In this document: one piece after another, positions 18,043 through 25,452 of the stretch
Layout of the letters: every line of letters begins with the position of its first letter
Position numbering within the stretch: position 1 is the first letter of the stretch
From: Thalassobacillus devorans MSP14
GTDB lineage: Bacteria; Bacillota; Bacilli; Bacillales; Halobacillaceae
Assembly (NCBI RefSeq): GCF_000496835.1
Contig: NZ_KI543236.1
Location: 304,669 to 368,668, forward strand
Reading direction: 5' to 3'
Length of the DNA: 64,000 nucleotides
The notes under the pieces: generated by a model
Seen by the model: the letters and a program-made list of their open reading frames with translations, nothing else
The model's database searches: none
Told to the model about the DNA's origin: nothing
Position numbers and translations under genes: made by a program

Positions 18043-19506
18043 ATGATAGAAGTGAAGAACCTGTCCGGCGGTTACCAGAAGGAAGATATCCTGCAAGATA
18101 TCAGCCTGACGATAGAAGAAGGGGAATTTTTTGCCTTGATCGGACCGAATGGCAGCGGCAAAACGACGCTGTTAAGGCTGATGACGGGAGCATTAGAGCC
18201 TTCCCATGGGAGCGTATATGTATCTGGAAAACCGATTCAGTCTTACTCTTTCAGGAAAAAAGCCGAGATTATGGCGGTTCTGGCACAGAGTTCTCATGTG
18301 GAGTTTGATTTTTCTGTGGAAGAAATCGTTATGCTCGGGCGCTACCCACATCAGAAAGGGCTGATTAAGCATATTTCCTCCAGAGACAAGGAAGTGGTTT
18401 CAAAAGTAATGAAGCAGACGGAAGTCTATCATTATCGAAACAAGCCGTTCAAGTGGCTGAGTGGCGGGGAAAAGCAGCGCGTACTGCTGGCAAAAGCACT
18501 TGCTCAGGAGCCGAGTATCCTGTTTTTAGATGAACCGACCAATCATCTGGACGTCAAACATACCGTCGACATGTTGCAGCACTTGAAGGAACACCAGAAA
18601 AAAAACAAAATGACGATTATCGCCATCCTACATGACCTGAATACGGCAGCTTTGTTTGCCGACAAGTTTGCTGCTCTTCATCAAGGCCGGCTGATGAAAA
18701 AAGGTGACCTGTCTGTATTAAAAAATGAGACCTTATTGCAAAAGGTATATGAGGTCGATATCAAGCACCATAGTCATCCCACGCTAGCTAAACCGCAGAT
18801 GCTCGTAGCTCCGGAAAAAATGGAGCATCCGAAACTTCCTGCCTTCGAGGCTGAGGTTGAGCAGAACGAGCAGTACATTCGTATTGCCTATCCTCGTCCA
18901 CTCCGGGTGCTATCCAATGCTGTAGTGGGCGGTGGATTGCAGTGGTTCAGGCATTTTTGTAATTTCCATGTGCCAAAAAATTACGATTGCGAGGACCCTG
19001 CCGCCGATGTCCTCGGGTGGCTGGAAGAAGCGAACATTTCTGTCGGTGACACAATGGGGATGATGACAGCAGTCAAACTTGCTGACCAGGCGTTCGTAAG
19101 GGAAACAATCATGGACACGGCTGTTTTCACGGTCGTTACCGGCGGTGTTGGAAACGCAGTAGATATTACAGAAAATCACCCGGCAGAGGAAGAATGGCAA
19201 GTCGGTACCATTAATATCATGGTGTTTCTTGATGTCCATTTGACGGATGGGGCATTCGTCAATGCAGTCCAGTCCGCAACCGAAGCAAAAACGAAGGCAC
19301 TTGCGGACATGCAGGTGACCGACCCGGCTACAGGCAGCATGGCAACTGGTACATCAACCGACAGCATTGCCATTGCAGCTACACAGCAAGGAGAATCAAC
19401 CCCGTATGCAGGTTCCGGGACTAAGGTTGGGAAGGCAATTGGACAAAGTGTCTACCGTGCTGTCACCGAAGCGGTTGAAAATTATCGACATAGGATTAGT
19501 GGTTAG
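18043..19506 (+). CDS. btuD-cbiZ: Fusion of cobalamin ABC ATPase (BtuD) and adenosylcobinamide amidohydrolase (CbiZ)
   Basis: A 487-residue two-domain protein. Residues 1-250 form an ABC ATPase: Walker A GPNGSGKTT (34-42), signature LSGGEKQR near 144, Walker B ILFLDEPTNHLD near 163. After a linker, residues from about 275 to the end match CbiZ (RPLRVLSNAVVGGGLQWF, FTVVTGGVGNAVDI, ATGTSTDSIAIA). CbiZ cleaves the aminopropanol arm of incoming cobinamide or pseudo-B12 to give cobyric acid. The fusion couples import to remodelling. Such fusions are known from Bacillus halodurans relatives. It is followed directly by cbiB, which rebuilds the arm. Confidence 0.9.
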   Translation: MIEVKNLSGGYQKEDILQDISLTIEEGEFFALIGPNGSGKTTLLRLMTGALEPSHGSVYVSGKPIQSYSFRKKAEIMAVLAQSSHVEFDFSVEEIVMLGRYPHQKGLIKHISSRDKEVVSKVMKQTEVYHYRNKPFKWLSGGEKQRVLLAKALAQEPSILFLDEPTNHLDVKHTVDMLQHLKEHQKKNKMTIIAILHDLNTAALFADKFAALHQGRLMKKGDLSVLKNETLLQKVYEVDIKHHSHPTLAKPQMLVAPEKMEHPKLPAFEAEVEQNEQYIRIAYPRPLRVLSNAVVGGGLQWFRHFCNFHVPKNYDCEDPAADVLGWLEEANISVGDTMGMMTAVKLADQAFVRETIMDTAVFTVVTGGVGNAVDITENHPAEEEWQVGTINIMVFLDVHLTDGAFVNAVQSATEAKTKALADMQVTDPATGSMATGTSTDSIAIAATQQGESTPYAGSGTKVGKAIGQSVYRAVTEAVENYRHRISG

Positions 19507-20460
19507 ATGGATTTTTTGGAATATCATTTGTATCTTATTGTGGCAGCGATCGTACTCGAGTTAGTTATTGGCGATCCTGAATTTTTCCCTCACCCGGTTG
19601 TGATGATAGGAAAATTGATTTCCTTTTTTGATGAAAAATGGAACAGGGGCAGGCACCGAAAAGCGAAAGGATTCCTGCTGCTTGGAGTGGTTACCGTGTC
19701 GGCATATGTACTGATCGGCATAGTTGTTTTTCTCGCTGGACGAATTTCTTTCTGGGCAGGAGCGGCGCTGGAAGTTTACTTTATCTCCTCAACGATAGCT
19801 ATCAAAGGCTTGCAGCAGGCAGGTGAGGAAGTGCGGAAACCGTTGTGCGATGGTGACCTGCCTTTAGCGCGGATGAAACTCGGCTATATCGTGGGGCGCG
19901 ACACGGAAGACCTATCGGAAGAAGAGGTTGTCCGTGGCACTGTAGAAACGGTTGCAGAGAATACCGTAGATGGCATTACCGCTCCAATATTCTGGGCATT
20001 GATTGGCGGTGCACCTCTTGCCATGGCCTATCGGGCAGTGAACACCCTGGATTCAATGGTCGGGTACAAACAGGAGCCATATGAAAAATTCGGATTTGCT
20101 TCTGCCCGCTTTGATGACATCGTCAACTGGATTCCTGCCAGAGCTACGGCTGTTTGTATGTGGCTCGCTGCCTGGTTTTACCCCACACTGAAGAAAGGGA
20201 ATGCCTGGCGGGTCACATTACGTGATGCCGGCAAGCACCCAAGCCCGAACAGCGGCTGGCCGGAAGCAATGACGGCAGGCCTCCTCGGTGTGCAGCTTGG
20301 TGGAATCAATACATATAAAGGGAGAGTATCGAAGGGCAACAAACTTGGCAACCCATTAACAGAACTGAAACAGGAGCATATTGCCCAGTCAATCTTGACC
20401 ATGCATGGTGGCTGGCTGGTATTTGTTCTATTTATAATCGGATGGTTAATCGTAAGTTAA
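19507..20460 (+). CDS. cbiB: Adenosylcobinamide-phosphate synthase
   Basis: A 317-residue integral membrane protein that attaches aminopropanol phosphate to cobyric acid. It shows the family segments ELVIGDPEFFPHPVVMIG near the N terminus, TVETVAENTVDGITAPIFWAL near residue 160, YRAVNTLDSMVGYK and DAGKHPSPNSGWPEAMTAG. It starts immediately after the btuD-cbiZ stop, so it is translationally coupled. It uses the product of CbiZ or CbiP as substrate and the product of CobD as co-substrate. Confidence 0.95.
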   Translation: MDFLEYHLYLIVAAIVLELVIGDPEFFPHPVVMIGKLISFFDEKWNRGRHRKAKGFLLLGVVTVSAYVLIGIVVFLAGRISFWAGAALEVYFISSTIAIKGLQQAGEEVRKPLCDGDLPLARMKLGYIVGRDTEDLSEEEVVRGTVETVAENTVDGITAPIFWALIGGAPLAMAYRAVNTLDSMVGYKQEPYEKFGFASARFDDIVNWIPARATAVCMWLAAWFYPTLKKGNAWRVTLRDAGKHPSPNSGWPEAMTAGLLGVQLGGINTYKGRVSKGNKLGNPLTELKQEHIAQSILTMHGGWLVFVLFIIGWLIVS

Positions 20461-20472
20461 GGAGGAATCGTT

Positions 20473-21552
20473 ATGGTACTACCTGCACATGGCGGACAGC
20501 CTGGTCGTATTGCCGCTTCTTTTGGTATGGAAGTGAAAGGGAAAGTCTATGATTTCAGTGCCAACATTAATCCAAATGGTCCGCCGTCCTGGCTGTCCGA
20601 GCAACTCCCCCGGCTTATGGAAGAAGTAGCGTACTATCCGGACCCTGACTATCTAGAGGCGTACGAGGCACTGGCTAAACATGAAGGAATGGATCCGGAA
20701 CAGCTGCTTTTGACGAATGGAGGAGCGGAAGCCATTTTTCTGATCACCCAGCTGTTTCTAGGCAAAAAAGCGTTGACCATCAATCCCACTTTCACAGAAT
20801 ATGAGCGGGCCTGCCAGGCATTCAATATAGGTCTGACACATCTCCGGTTAAATCAGGAGTTCCGTTTTCCAGTGGAAGCGATGGCACAGGTAATGCCTGA
20901 TGTGGATGTCGTATTCCTATGCTATCCGAACAACCCGACGGGAACGATACTGCCTCTCACAGAATTGGAACATTTACTGAAACTCGGAATGGAAATAGGC
21001 ACAACATTCGTCATTGATGAAGCATTTGTGCATTTTCTTTTTGAAGAGGAGCTTTCCGTTAAGCAGCTGCTCGCTTTCTATCCCAACCTGATCATCCTTC
21101 GGTCGTTAACAAAAATCTTTGCCATTCCCGGTCTGCGGGCAGGTTATATGATGGCTTCTAAGGACTATATTCAGAAATTGAAAGAAAAGCAGCCATCATG
21201 GAGCGTGAATGGGATTACGGCAAACATACTACCCGTGTTACTGTCTGATAAATCCTATATGGCAGCGACGAAAGCGTGGCTGGAGAAAGAGTGTAAAAAG
21301 CTTGCGGAAAACCTGTCGGCTCTCAAGTTTATACATACCGTATCAAGCGTCAACTTCTATTTACTGAAGGATGGCGAGAGACCTGATGAAACAGAGGAAT
21401 TGTTCCGTTTTTTGGTGGAAAATCATATCATTCCCAGGCATACGGATAATTTCAAGGGATTGGACGGTAGTTATTTAAGGCTTGCTGTCAGGAGTGCGGA
21501 AGAAAATGATTACCTTCTTTACGTGCTGAGGAAATGGAGGGAAGCACCGTGA
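20473..21552 (+). CDS. cobD: Threonine-phosphate decarboxylase (PLP-dependent)
   Basis: A 359-residue fold-type I PLP enzyme similar to histidinol-phosphate aminotransferase. It opens with LPAHGGQPGRIAASFG and DFSANINPNGPP, typical of CobD; the PLP lysine lies in RSLTKIFAIPGLRAGY near residue 216, and the aspartate contact in FVIDEAFVHF. It makes (R)-1-amino-2-propanol phosphate for CbiB. A GGAGGA site precedes the ATG. It overlaps cobU by four bases. Confidence 0.9.
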   Translation: MVLPAHGGQPGRIAASFGMEVKGKVYDFSANINPNGPPSWLSEQLPRLMEEVAYYPDPDYLEAYEALAKHEGMDPEQLLLTNGGAEAIFLITQLFLGKKALTINPTFTEYERACQAFNIGLTHLRLNQEFRFPVEAMAQVMPDVDVVFLCYPNNPTGTILPLTELEHLLKLGMEIGTTFVIDEAFVHFLFEEELSVKQLLAFYPNLIILRSLTKIFAIPGLRAGYMMASKDYIQKLKEKQPSWSVNGITANILPVLLSDKSYMAATKAWLEKECKKLAENLSALKFIHTVSSVNFYLLKDGERPDETEELFRFLVENHIIPRHTDNFKGLDGSYLRLAVRSAEENDYLLYVLRKWREAP

Positions 21553-22082
21553 TCACATTTATTTCCGGTGGGGCCCGTTCGGGGAAAAGCAGCTTTGCAG
21601 AAAAGCTTGCTCAGGATAACTACCACAGGCAGAAGGGTGGAAACTTGTATTATATTGCAACTTCGCTGCCATCTGATGAAGAAATGGAGGATCGGATCGC
21701 TCGCCACCGCAACGATCGGGGAGAAGAATGGCAGACCATCGAGGCGCCGATACATATAAAAGATGGCTTACTTGATTTACAAAAAGAAAGTACCGTGCTG
21801 ATCGATTGCCTGACGGTATGGCTCGGCAATAGGCTTTACATCGATAAAGCAGACTGGGAGGACATCAGCCAGGAAGTGGGCGGCTGGCTTCAGGCGGCCC
21901 GGGCTCGGCAATTGAACCTGTATTTGGTGTCCAATGACATTAATGAAGGGATGCCGGCAAGGACACGCAGTGTTGCTTCCTATATTTATATGCTGGAGAA
22001 GCTGCACCAGCTTATCATTTCAAGCTCAAAGGAAATCTATCAGGTGATTGCCGGGCTTCCTGTGAAATGGAAGGGTGGTTGA
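21549..22082 (+). CDS. cobU: Adenosylcobinamide kinase/guanylyltransferase
   Basis: A 177-residue enzyme that phosphorylates adenosylcobinamide and makes adenosylcobinamide-GDP. P-loop SGGARSGKSS is at residues 6-15. The segment DRIARHRNDRGEEWQTIEAP holds the conserved histidine region guanylylated in CobU. The usual SNEVG-GIVP motif is replaced by SNDINEGMP, and the C terminus is close to normal (VIAGLPVKWKG). GTG 21549, after GGAGGG and overlapping the cobD stop, is the start. A second partial CobU-like gene lies at 23377. Confidence 0.88.
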   Translation: MITFISGGARSGKSSFAEKLAQDNYHRQKGGNLYYIATSLPSDEEMEDRIARHRNDRGEEWQTIEAPIHIKDGLLDLQKESTVLIDCLTVWLGNRLYIDKADWEDISQEVGGWLQAARARQLNLYLVSNDINEGMPARTRSVASYIYMLEKLHQLIISSSKEIYQVIAGLPVKWKGG

Positions 22083-22853
22083 ATGAAAGGTTTAAGTTTT
22101 GGGTTGGTGCTTGCTCTGCAATTTTTGACCCGGATACCTATGCCCATGTCCGTCCCTTGGGAAAAAGCTGTTCTAAAGGGAGCATTAAAGTCTTTCAGTT
22201 TAGTAGGGGTTATCCTGGGTAGCCTGGTAATTGCGGTTTATGCGCTCATAGTTGGCTGGCTGCCGGGGTGGTTTGCGGCTCTTGTGCTGCTTTCTGTCTG
22301 GACTGCGCTGACAGGAGGGCTCCACCTGGACGGGCTGATGGATGTAGCAGATGCTGCCGGCTCGAATGCACCCGTCGAAAAGAAGCTGGCAATTATGAAA
22401 GACCCTCGCGTCGGAAGCTTTGCGATACTGACAGCTATTTTTTATCTGTTATGGAAACTATCACTCCTTTATGCACTTGTGACCGCAAGTTCCATGGACC
22501 TTCAACTTGCAGGGATGTTCATACTGATACCGGCCTGTAGCAGGTACCTGGCCATTCTCCTGCTACAAACGACCCCGACGGTCAAACGGGAAGGCCTTGC
22601 TTACACGTGGCAGGAGCACCTTTCTGTTGCGGATGTCCTCATTGGTCTGATACCGATTGTTGTCATCACAGTATCGGTGCCGCATGCCTGGCTGCTCGTG
22701 GCTGGTTATGGACTATTTTTCATTTTGCTACGGAGATGGTTTCTTAGCAAATTCAACGGAATCAATGGTGATATGCTGGGCACCGCGATCGAAGGAGGAG
22801 AGTTATGGGGGCTTGTGATCACATATCTATTTATTTTATTCGTCACGGGATGA
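22083..22853 (+). CDS. cobS: Adenosylcobinamide-GDP ribazoletransferase (cobalamin 5'-phosphate synthase)
   Basis: A 256-residue polytopic membrane protein joining adenosylcobinamide-GDP to alpha-ribazole phosphate. Family hallmarks: ALQFLTRIPMPM at the N terminus, TGGLHLDGLMDVADA near residue 78, and KDPRVGSFAI near residue 101. It begins one base after the cobU stop and its 3' end overlaps the phosphatase gene by 49 bases. Confidence 0.95.
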   Translation: MKGLSFGLVLALQFLTRIPMPMSVPWEKAVLKGALKSFSLVGVILGSLVIAVYALIVGWLPGWFAALVLLSVWTALTGGLHLDGLMDVADAAGSNAPVEKKLAIMKDPRVGSFAILTAIFYLLWKLSLLYALVTASSMDLQLAGMFILIPACSRYLAILLLQTTPTVKREGLAYTWQEHLSVADVLIGLIPIVVITVSVPHAWLLVAGYGLFFILLRRWFLSKFNGINGDMLGTAIEGGELWGLVITYLFILFVTG

Positions 22854-23425
22854 CCAAATGGAATAAGGAAAAGCGTTATCTCGGTCATTCGGATGAGCCG
22901 CTGCTGCCGGAACATTTGCCTGATTTGTTTTCGTTAAAGGAAAAGTTATCGCGGCTGGCGTTCGATCAGGTTTTTACAAGTGATCTGAAACGTTGCCGAA
23001 AAACGGCAGAGTATCTTGTTCAAGGAAAGGTTGCATGTGCCGATCCGAACCTGCGTGAAATGAATTTTGGTGATTGGGAAGGATATACGCATCCGGAACT
23101 CCAAAACGACCATGGTTATCAGCATTGGATTTCACAGTGGAAGACATCGTCCCCGCCAAATGGGGAAGACTATCATTCGTTCAGAAGGCGGGTTCGTTCA
23201 TTTTTAATAGAATTACTGAAAAATAATATCAGTAGAAACGTGTTAGTAGTGACGCATGGCGGAGTCATTCGTGAAATCATGAACGGCTTTATTCAAGGTT
23301 TATCTTTTACAGCTACAAACATCCCCCACGGGGGTGGCATTCGTATGGTTTTCAACCAGGAAGGAGGTGACTGGAAATGCAGCTCGTGGTCGGTGGTGCC
23401 TATAGTGGAAAAAGAAAATTCGTGA
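22805..23425 (+). CDS. cobC: Histidine phosphatase, probable alpha-ribazole phosphatase
   Basis: A 206-residue histidine phosphatase. The catalytic RHG is at residues 13-15 (IYFIRHGMTKWN), the acid residue in LREMNFGDWEG, and the second histidine in VVTHGGVIREI. In this operon it should remove the 5' phosphate from cobalamin phosphate or alpha-ribazole phosphate. ATG 22805 lies after AGGAGGAGA inside cobS; the long overlap is real because both frames have strong family motifs. Confidence 0.85.
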   Translation: MGACDHISIYFIRHGMTKWNKEKRYLGHSDEPLLPEHLPDLFSLKEKLSRLAFDQVFTSDLKRCRKTAEYLVQGKVACADPNLREMNFGDWEGYTHPELQNDHGYQHWISQWKTSSPPNGEDYHSFRRRVRSFLIELLKNNISRNVLVVTHGGVIREIMNGFIQGLSFTATNIPHGGGIRMVFNQEGGDWKCSSWSVVPIVEKENS

Positions 23426-23808
23426 ACAGAGAGTTTCCTGATTGTCAGTGGCTTTCCGCCTATGAAAACCAGTCACTGGATCAATGGAAATTAAAATTTA
23501 AAACAGCTGGTCTGCCTGTCGTAATCGAAGGATGGGAAGTATGGATCCGTGAGGAACGGGAGAAAGCCGGCGAGCTGGAATCCGTGAGAAATCATTTCGA
23601 ATCTATATTGTCAGATATGCATCAATTCGAAAAACAGACCTGTCAGCCGATAATTTTGATCATGCTGGAAATGGGTCGTGGGGTTGTCCCCATGGCCAAA
23701 GGCGATCGGGCCTGGCGGGACTTATCAGGCTGGATACTACAGGCAGCGGCAGACAAAGCGGAATCTGTCCATTATTGCTGGCATGGCCTGTCGAGGAAGT
23801 TGAAATAA
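23377..23808 (+). CDS. Short divergent CobU-like P-loop protein
   Basis: A 143-residue protein beginning MQLVVGGAYSGKRKFVNREF, a P-loop like that of CobU. Its C-terminal part EMGRGVVPMAKGDRAWRDLSG and WHGLSRKLK matches the distal CobU motifs (a G-x-G-hydrophobic-VP segment and the final GLP-x-x-LK). The conserved histidine region R-I-x-x-H, needed for guanylyl transfer, is missing, and the protein is about 35 residues shorter than CobU. It overlaps cobC by 49 bases and has a GGAGGTG site. It may be a kinase-only or regulatory paralogue; function unknown. Confidence 0.75.
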   Translation: MQLVVGGAYSGKRKFVNREFPDCQWLSAYENQSLDQWKLKFKTAGLPVVIEGWEVWIREEREKAGELESVRNHFESILSDMHQFEKQTCQPIILIMLEMGRGVVPMAKGDRAWRDLSGWILQAAADKAESVHYCWHGLSRKLK

Positions 23809-23809
23809 G

Positions 23810-24319
23810 ATGAGGGCTTGTTTTGTCAGACATGGAGAAACGGATTGGAATAGAGAAGGCAGACTCCAGGGTCATACAGCGACATCGCTCAATGCCACTG
23901 GTATCTGGCAGACCAGGCAGTGTGCTGAGCGGTTAGTCGGTGAAGGATGGGATGTAATTCTCAGCAGTCCCTTACAGCGGGCGAGGGAATCAGCCCATAT
24001 TCTTTCTGCCTATACCGGGGTCCCTCATTTCGTTTCTCCTCTTTTTACAGAACTGGATTATGGTCAGTGGAATGGACAAAAAAAGGAACTGTTAATAACG
24101 AATCATACGTTTATAAAATGGTATCGAATTGAAATAAACAAGTTGGAAAAGCTCGTAAAAAAAGAATGGGAGGCCCTTATTCATACATACAAAAATGACG
24201 CCGTCATTGTAGTTACGCATGGTTTAGTGATTCAGCAAATAGAAAAGGTGCTAAACAGAAAGTCGCAACCAGACAGTGAGGTCATTTCCAATGGTAGTTT
24301 CATAAATGTCCAGGTATAA
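23810..24319 (+). CDS. Second histidine phosphatase family protein
   Basis: A 169-residue phosphatase of the phosphoglycerate mutase-like family: ACFVRHGETDWN at residues 3-14, SSPLQRARESA near residue 55, TELDYGQWNG near residue 82, and VVTHGLVIQQ near 132. It follows the CobU-like gene by one base and sits between it and bluB. It may share the alpha-ribazole phosphatase role with cobC, or act on another phosphate ester; two such genes in one B12 operon is unusual. Confidence 0.8.
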   Translation: MRACFVRHGETDWNREGRLQGHTATSLNATGIWQTRQCAERLVGEGWDVILSSPLQRARESAHILSAYTGVPHFVSPLFTELDYGQWNGQKKELLITNHTFIKWYRIEINKLEKLVKKEWEALIHTYKNDAVIVVTHGLVIQQIEKVLNRKSQPDSEVISNGSFINVQV

Positions 24320-24339
24320 AACAAAGAGGAGGGCGAGTT

Positions 24340-25005
24340 ATGTTCACACAAGAAGAAAAAGAGGCTATTTATAAAGTGATTTATACGAGAAGGGATATAC
24401 GCACCTTTTTGCAGACACCTATCGAGAGAAGTGTCATCGAAAATATTCTCCATGCCGGCCACCATGCACCGTCTGTAGGTTTTATGCAGCCATGGAATTA
24501 TATCCTGATTTCATCGGAAGCAATCAAAGAAAAATTAGCCTGGGCAGCTGACAAAGAAAGACGTGCGATGGCTATCCATTTTGAAGGCGAAAAAGAATCG
24601 AAATTTCTTAGCTTGAAAGTGGAAGGGTTGAAAGAAGCACCTTTGACGATATGTGTAACCTGTGATCCGACAAGAGGCGGGGCGCATGTATTAGGAAGGA
24701 ATTCCATTCCGGAAACCGATGCATTATCAACGGCATGTTCGATTCAAAACATGTGGCTGGCTGCGTGTGCAGAAGGACTGGCAATGGGGTGGGTGAGTTT
24801 TTATAAAAAGAATGATATCAGGGATATTCTCGATATCCCACCGCATGTGGACCCGATTGCCCTGCTTTCTGTGGGATATACAGATGCCTACCCTGATAAA
24901 CCCATTTTAGAAACAGCCAACTGGGAAAAGCGTGCCAATATAGATCAGCTTATTTTTGAAAATAGATGGGGAGATAATAGCAGCTGGCAGATTTCAAACA
25001 AGTAA
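24340..25005 (+). CDS. bluB: 5,6-dimethylbenzimidazole synthase
   Basis: A 221-residue flavin-destructase of the nitroreductase fold that converts reduced FMN with oxygen into dimethylbenzimidazole. It contains YTRRDIRTFLQTPIE, HHAPSVGFMQPWNYI near residue 45 and GMGWVSFY-type segments (AMGWVSFYKKNDIRDIL), the BluB features that separate it from ordinary nitroreductases. GAGGAGGG precedes the ATG. It is the last gene of the operon and supplies CobT with the lower ligand, so this cell likely makes true cobalamin in air. Confidence 0.9.
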   Translation: MFTQEEKEAIYKVIYTRRDIRTFLQTPIERSVIENILHAGHHAPSVGFMQPWNYILISSEAIKEKLAWAADKERRAMAIHFEGEKESKFLSLKVEGLKEAPLTICVTCDPTRGGAHVLGRNSIPETDALSTACSIQNMWLAACAEGLAMGWVSFYKKNDIRDILDIPPHVDPIALLSVGYTDAYPDKPILETANWEKRANIDQLIFENRWGDNSSWQISNK

Positions 25006-25030
25006 TTATAGGTCGCAGGCAAGTATGGTA

Positions 25031-25070
25031 GCCTCTAATTGATGCTCAGGCATTGGTTAGGGGTTTTGTT
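25031..25070 (+). terminator. Intrinsic terminator of the cobalamin operon
   Basis: CCTCTAA (25032-25038) pairs with TTAGGGG (25057-25063), followed by TTTTG and a further T run, just after bluB. Confidence 0.7.
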
Positions 25071-25155
25071 ATTTTTTGAACAAAAAATTCAATTCGGTAA
25101 CATAGCAGATGTAAACCGCCCACGGTATAGTTATTAGAAAATTTGGAATTATCTG

Positions 25156-25184
25156 TTGCGCTGTTAAAAGAATCTTGCTAGAAT
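25156..25184 (+). promoter_or_regulatory. Promoter of the structured leader and aminotransferase operon
   Basis: TTGCGC (25156-25161), 17-base spacer, TAGAAT (25179-25184). The transcript should start near 25191, giving a leader of about 260 bases. Confidence 0.6.
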
Positions 25185-25190
25185 AAAAAA

Positions 25191-25452
25191 CACTACATAG
25201 GAAGTGTAAAAAAACTGTCTATTCTAATCGACTCTACTGGCTCAAAGTAGAGCGTTTCATTAGAAAGAAACCAGTTTTATGCCTGGAGATAAGTATGTTC
25301 AAAATACTGCTCGTGTGCATAGGACTGGTTTTTTATTTCCCTTTAAGAAAGTTTAACTTCTTTAAAGGTTTGAAGTATACGAAAGTACGAAGGCTTTCGT
25401 TATAAGTACCTGGCTGCAAGACAGGTTTTCTAAAGGAAATGGAGGTAGTGCT
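25191..25452 (+). ncRNA. Structured 5' leader with attenuator-like fold (unassigned class)
   Basis: Nested stem 1: TTCTAAT (25222-25228) with ATTAGAA (25259-25265), enclosing CTCTAC (25232-25237) with GTAGAG (25247-25252). Long stem 2: AAACCAGT (25268-25275) with ACTGGTTT (25324-25331) plus a T run, enclosing TATGC/GCATA (25278-25282, 25317-25321) and AGTAT/ATACT (25292-25296, 25304-25308) with purine-rich internal loops. CCAGT (25271-25275) could pair instead with ACTGG at 25236-25240, which would break the terminator. Further hairpins are at 25379-25400 and 25408-25426. I do not recognise it as a known riboswitch. Confidence 0.55.

Noticed and set aside
25191..25452. T-box or purine riboswitch in the aminotransferase leader
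   Set aside because: No T-box sequence (AGGGTGG-type) and no purine-aptamer core could be found; only the general attenuator fold is supported.
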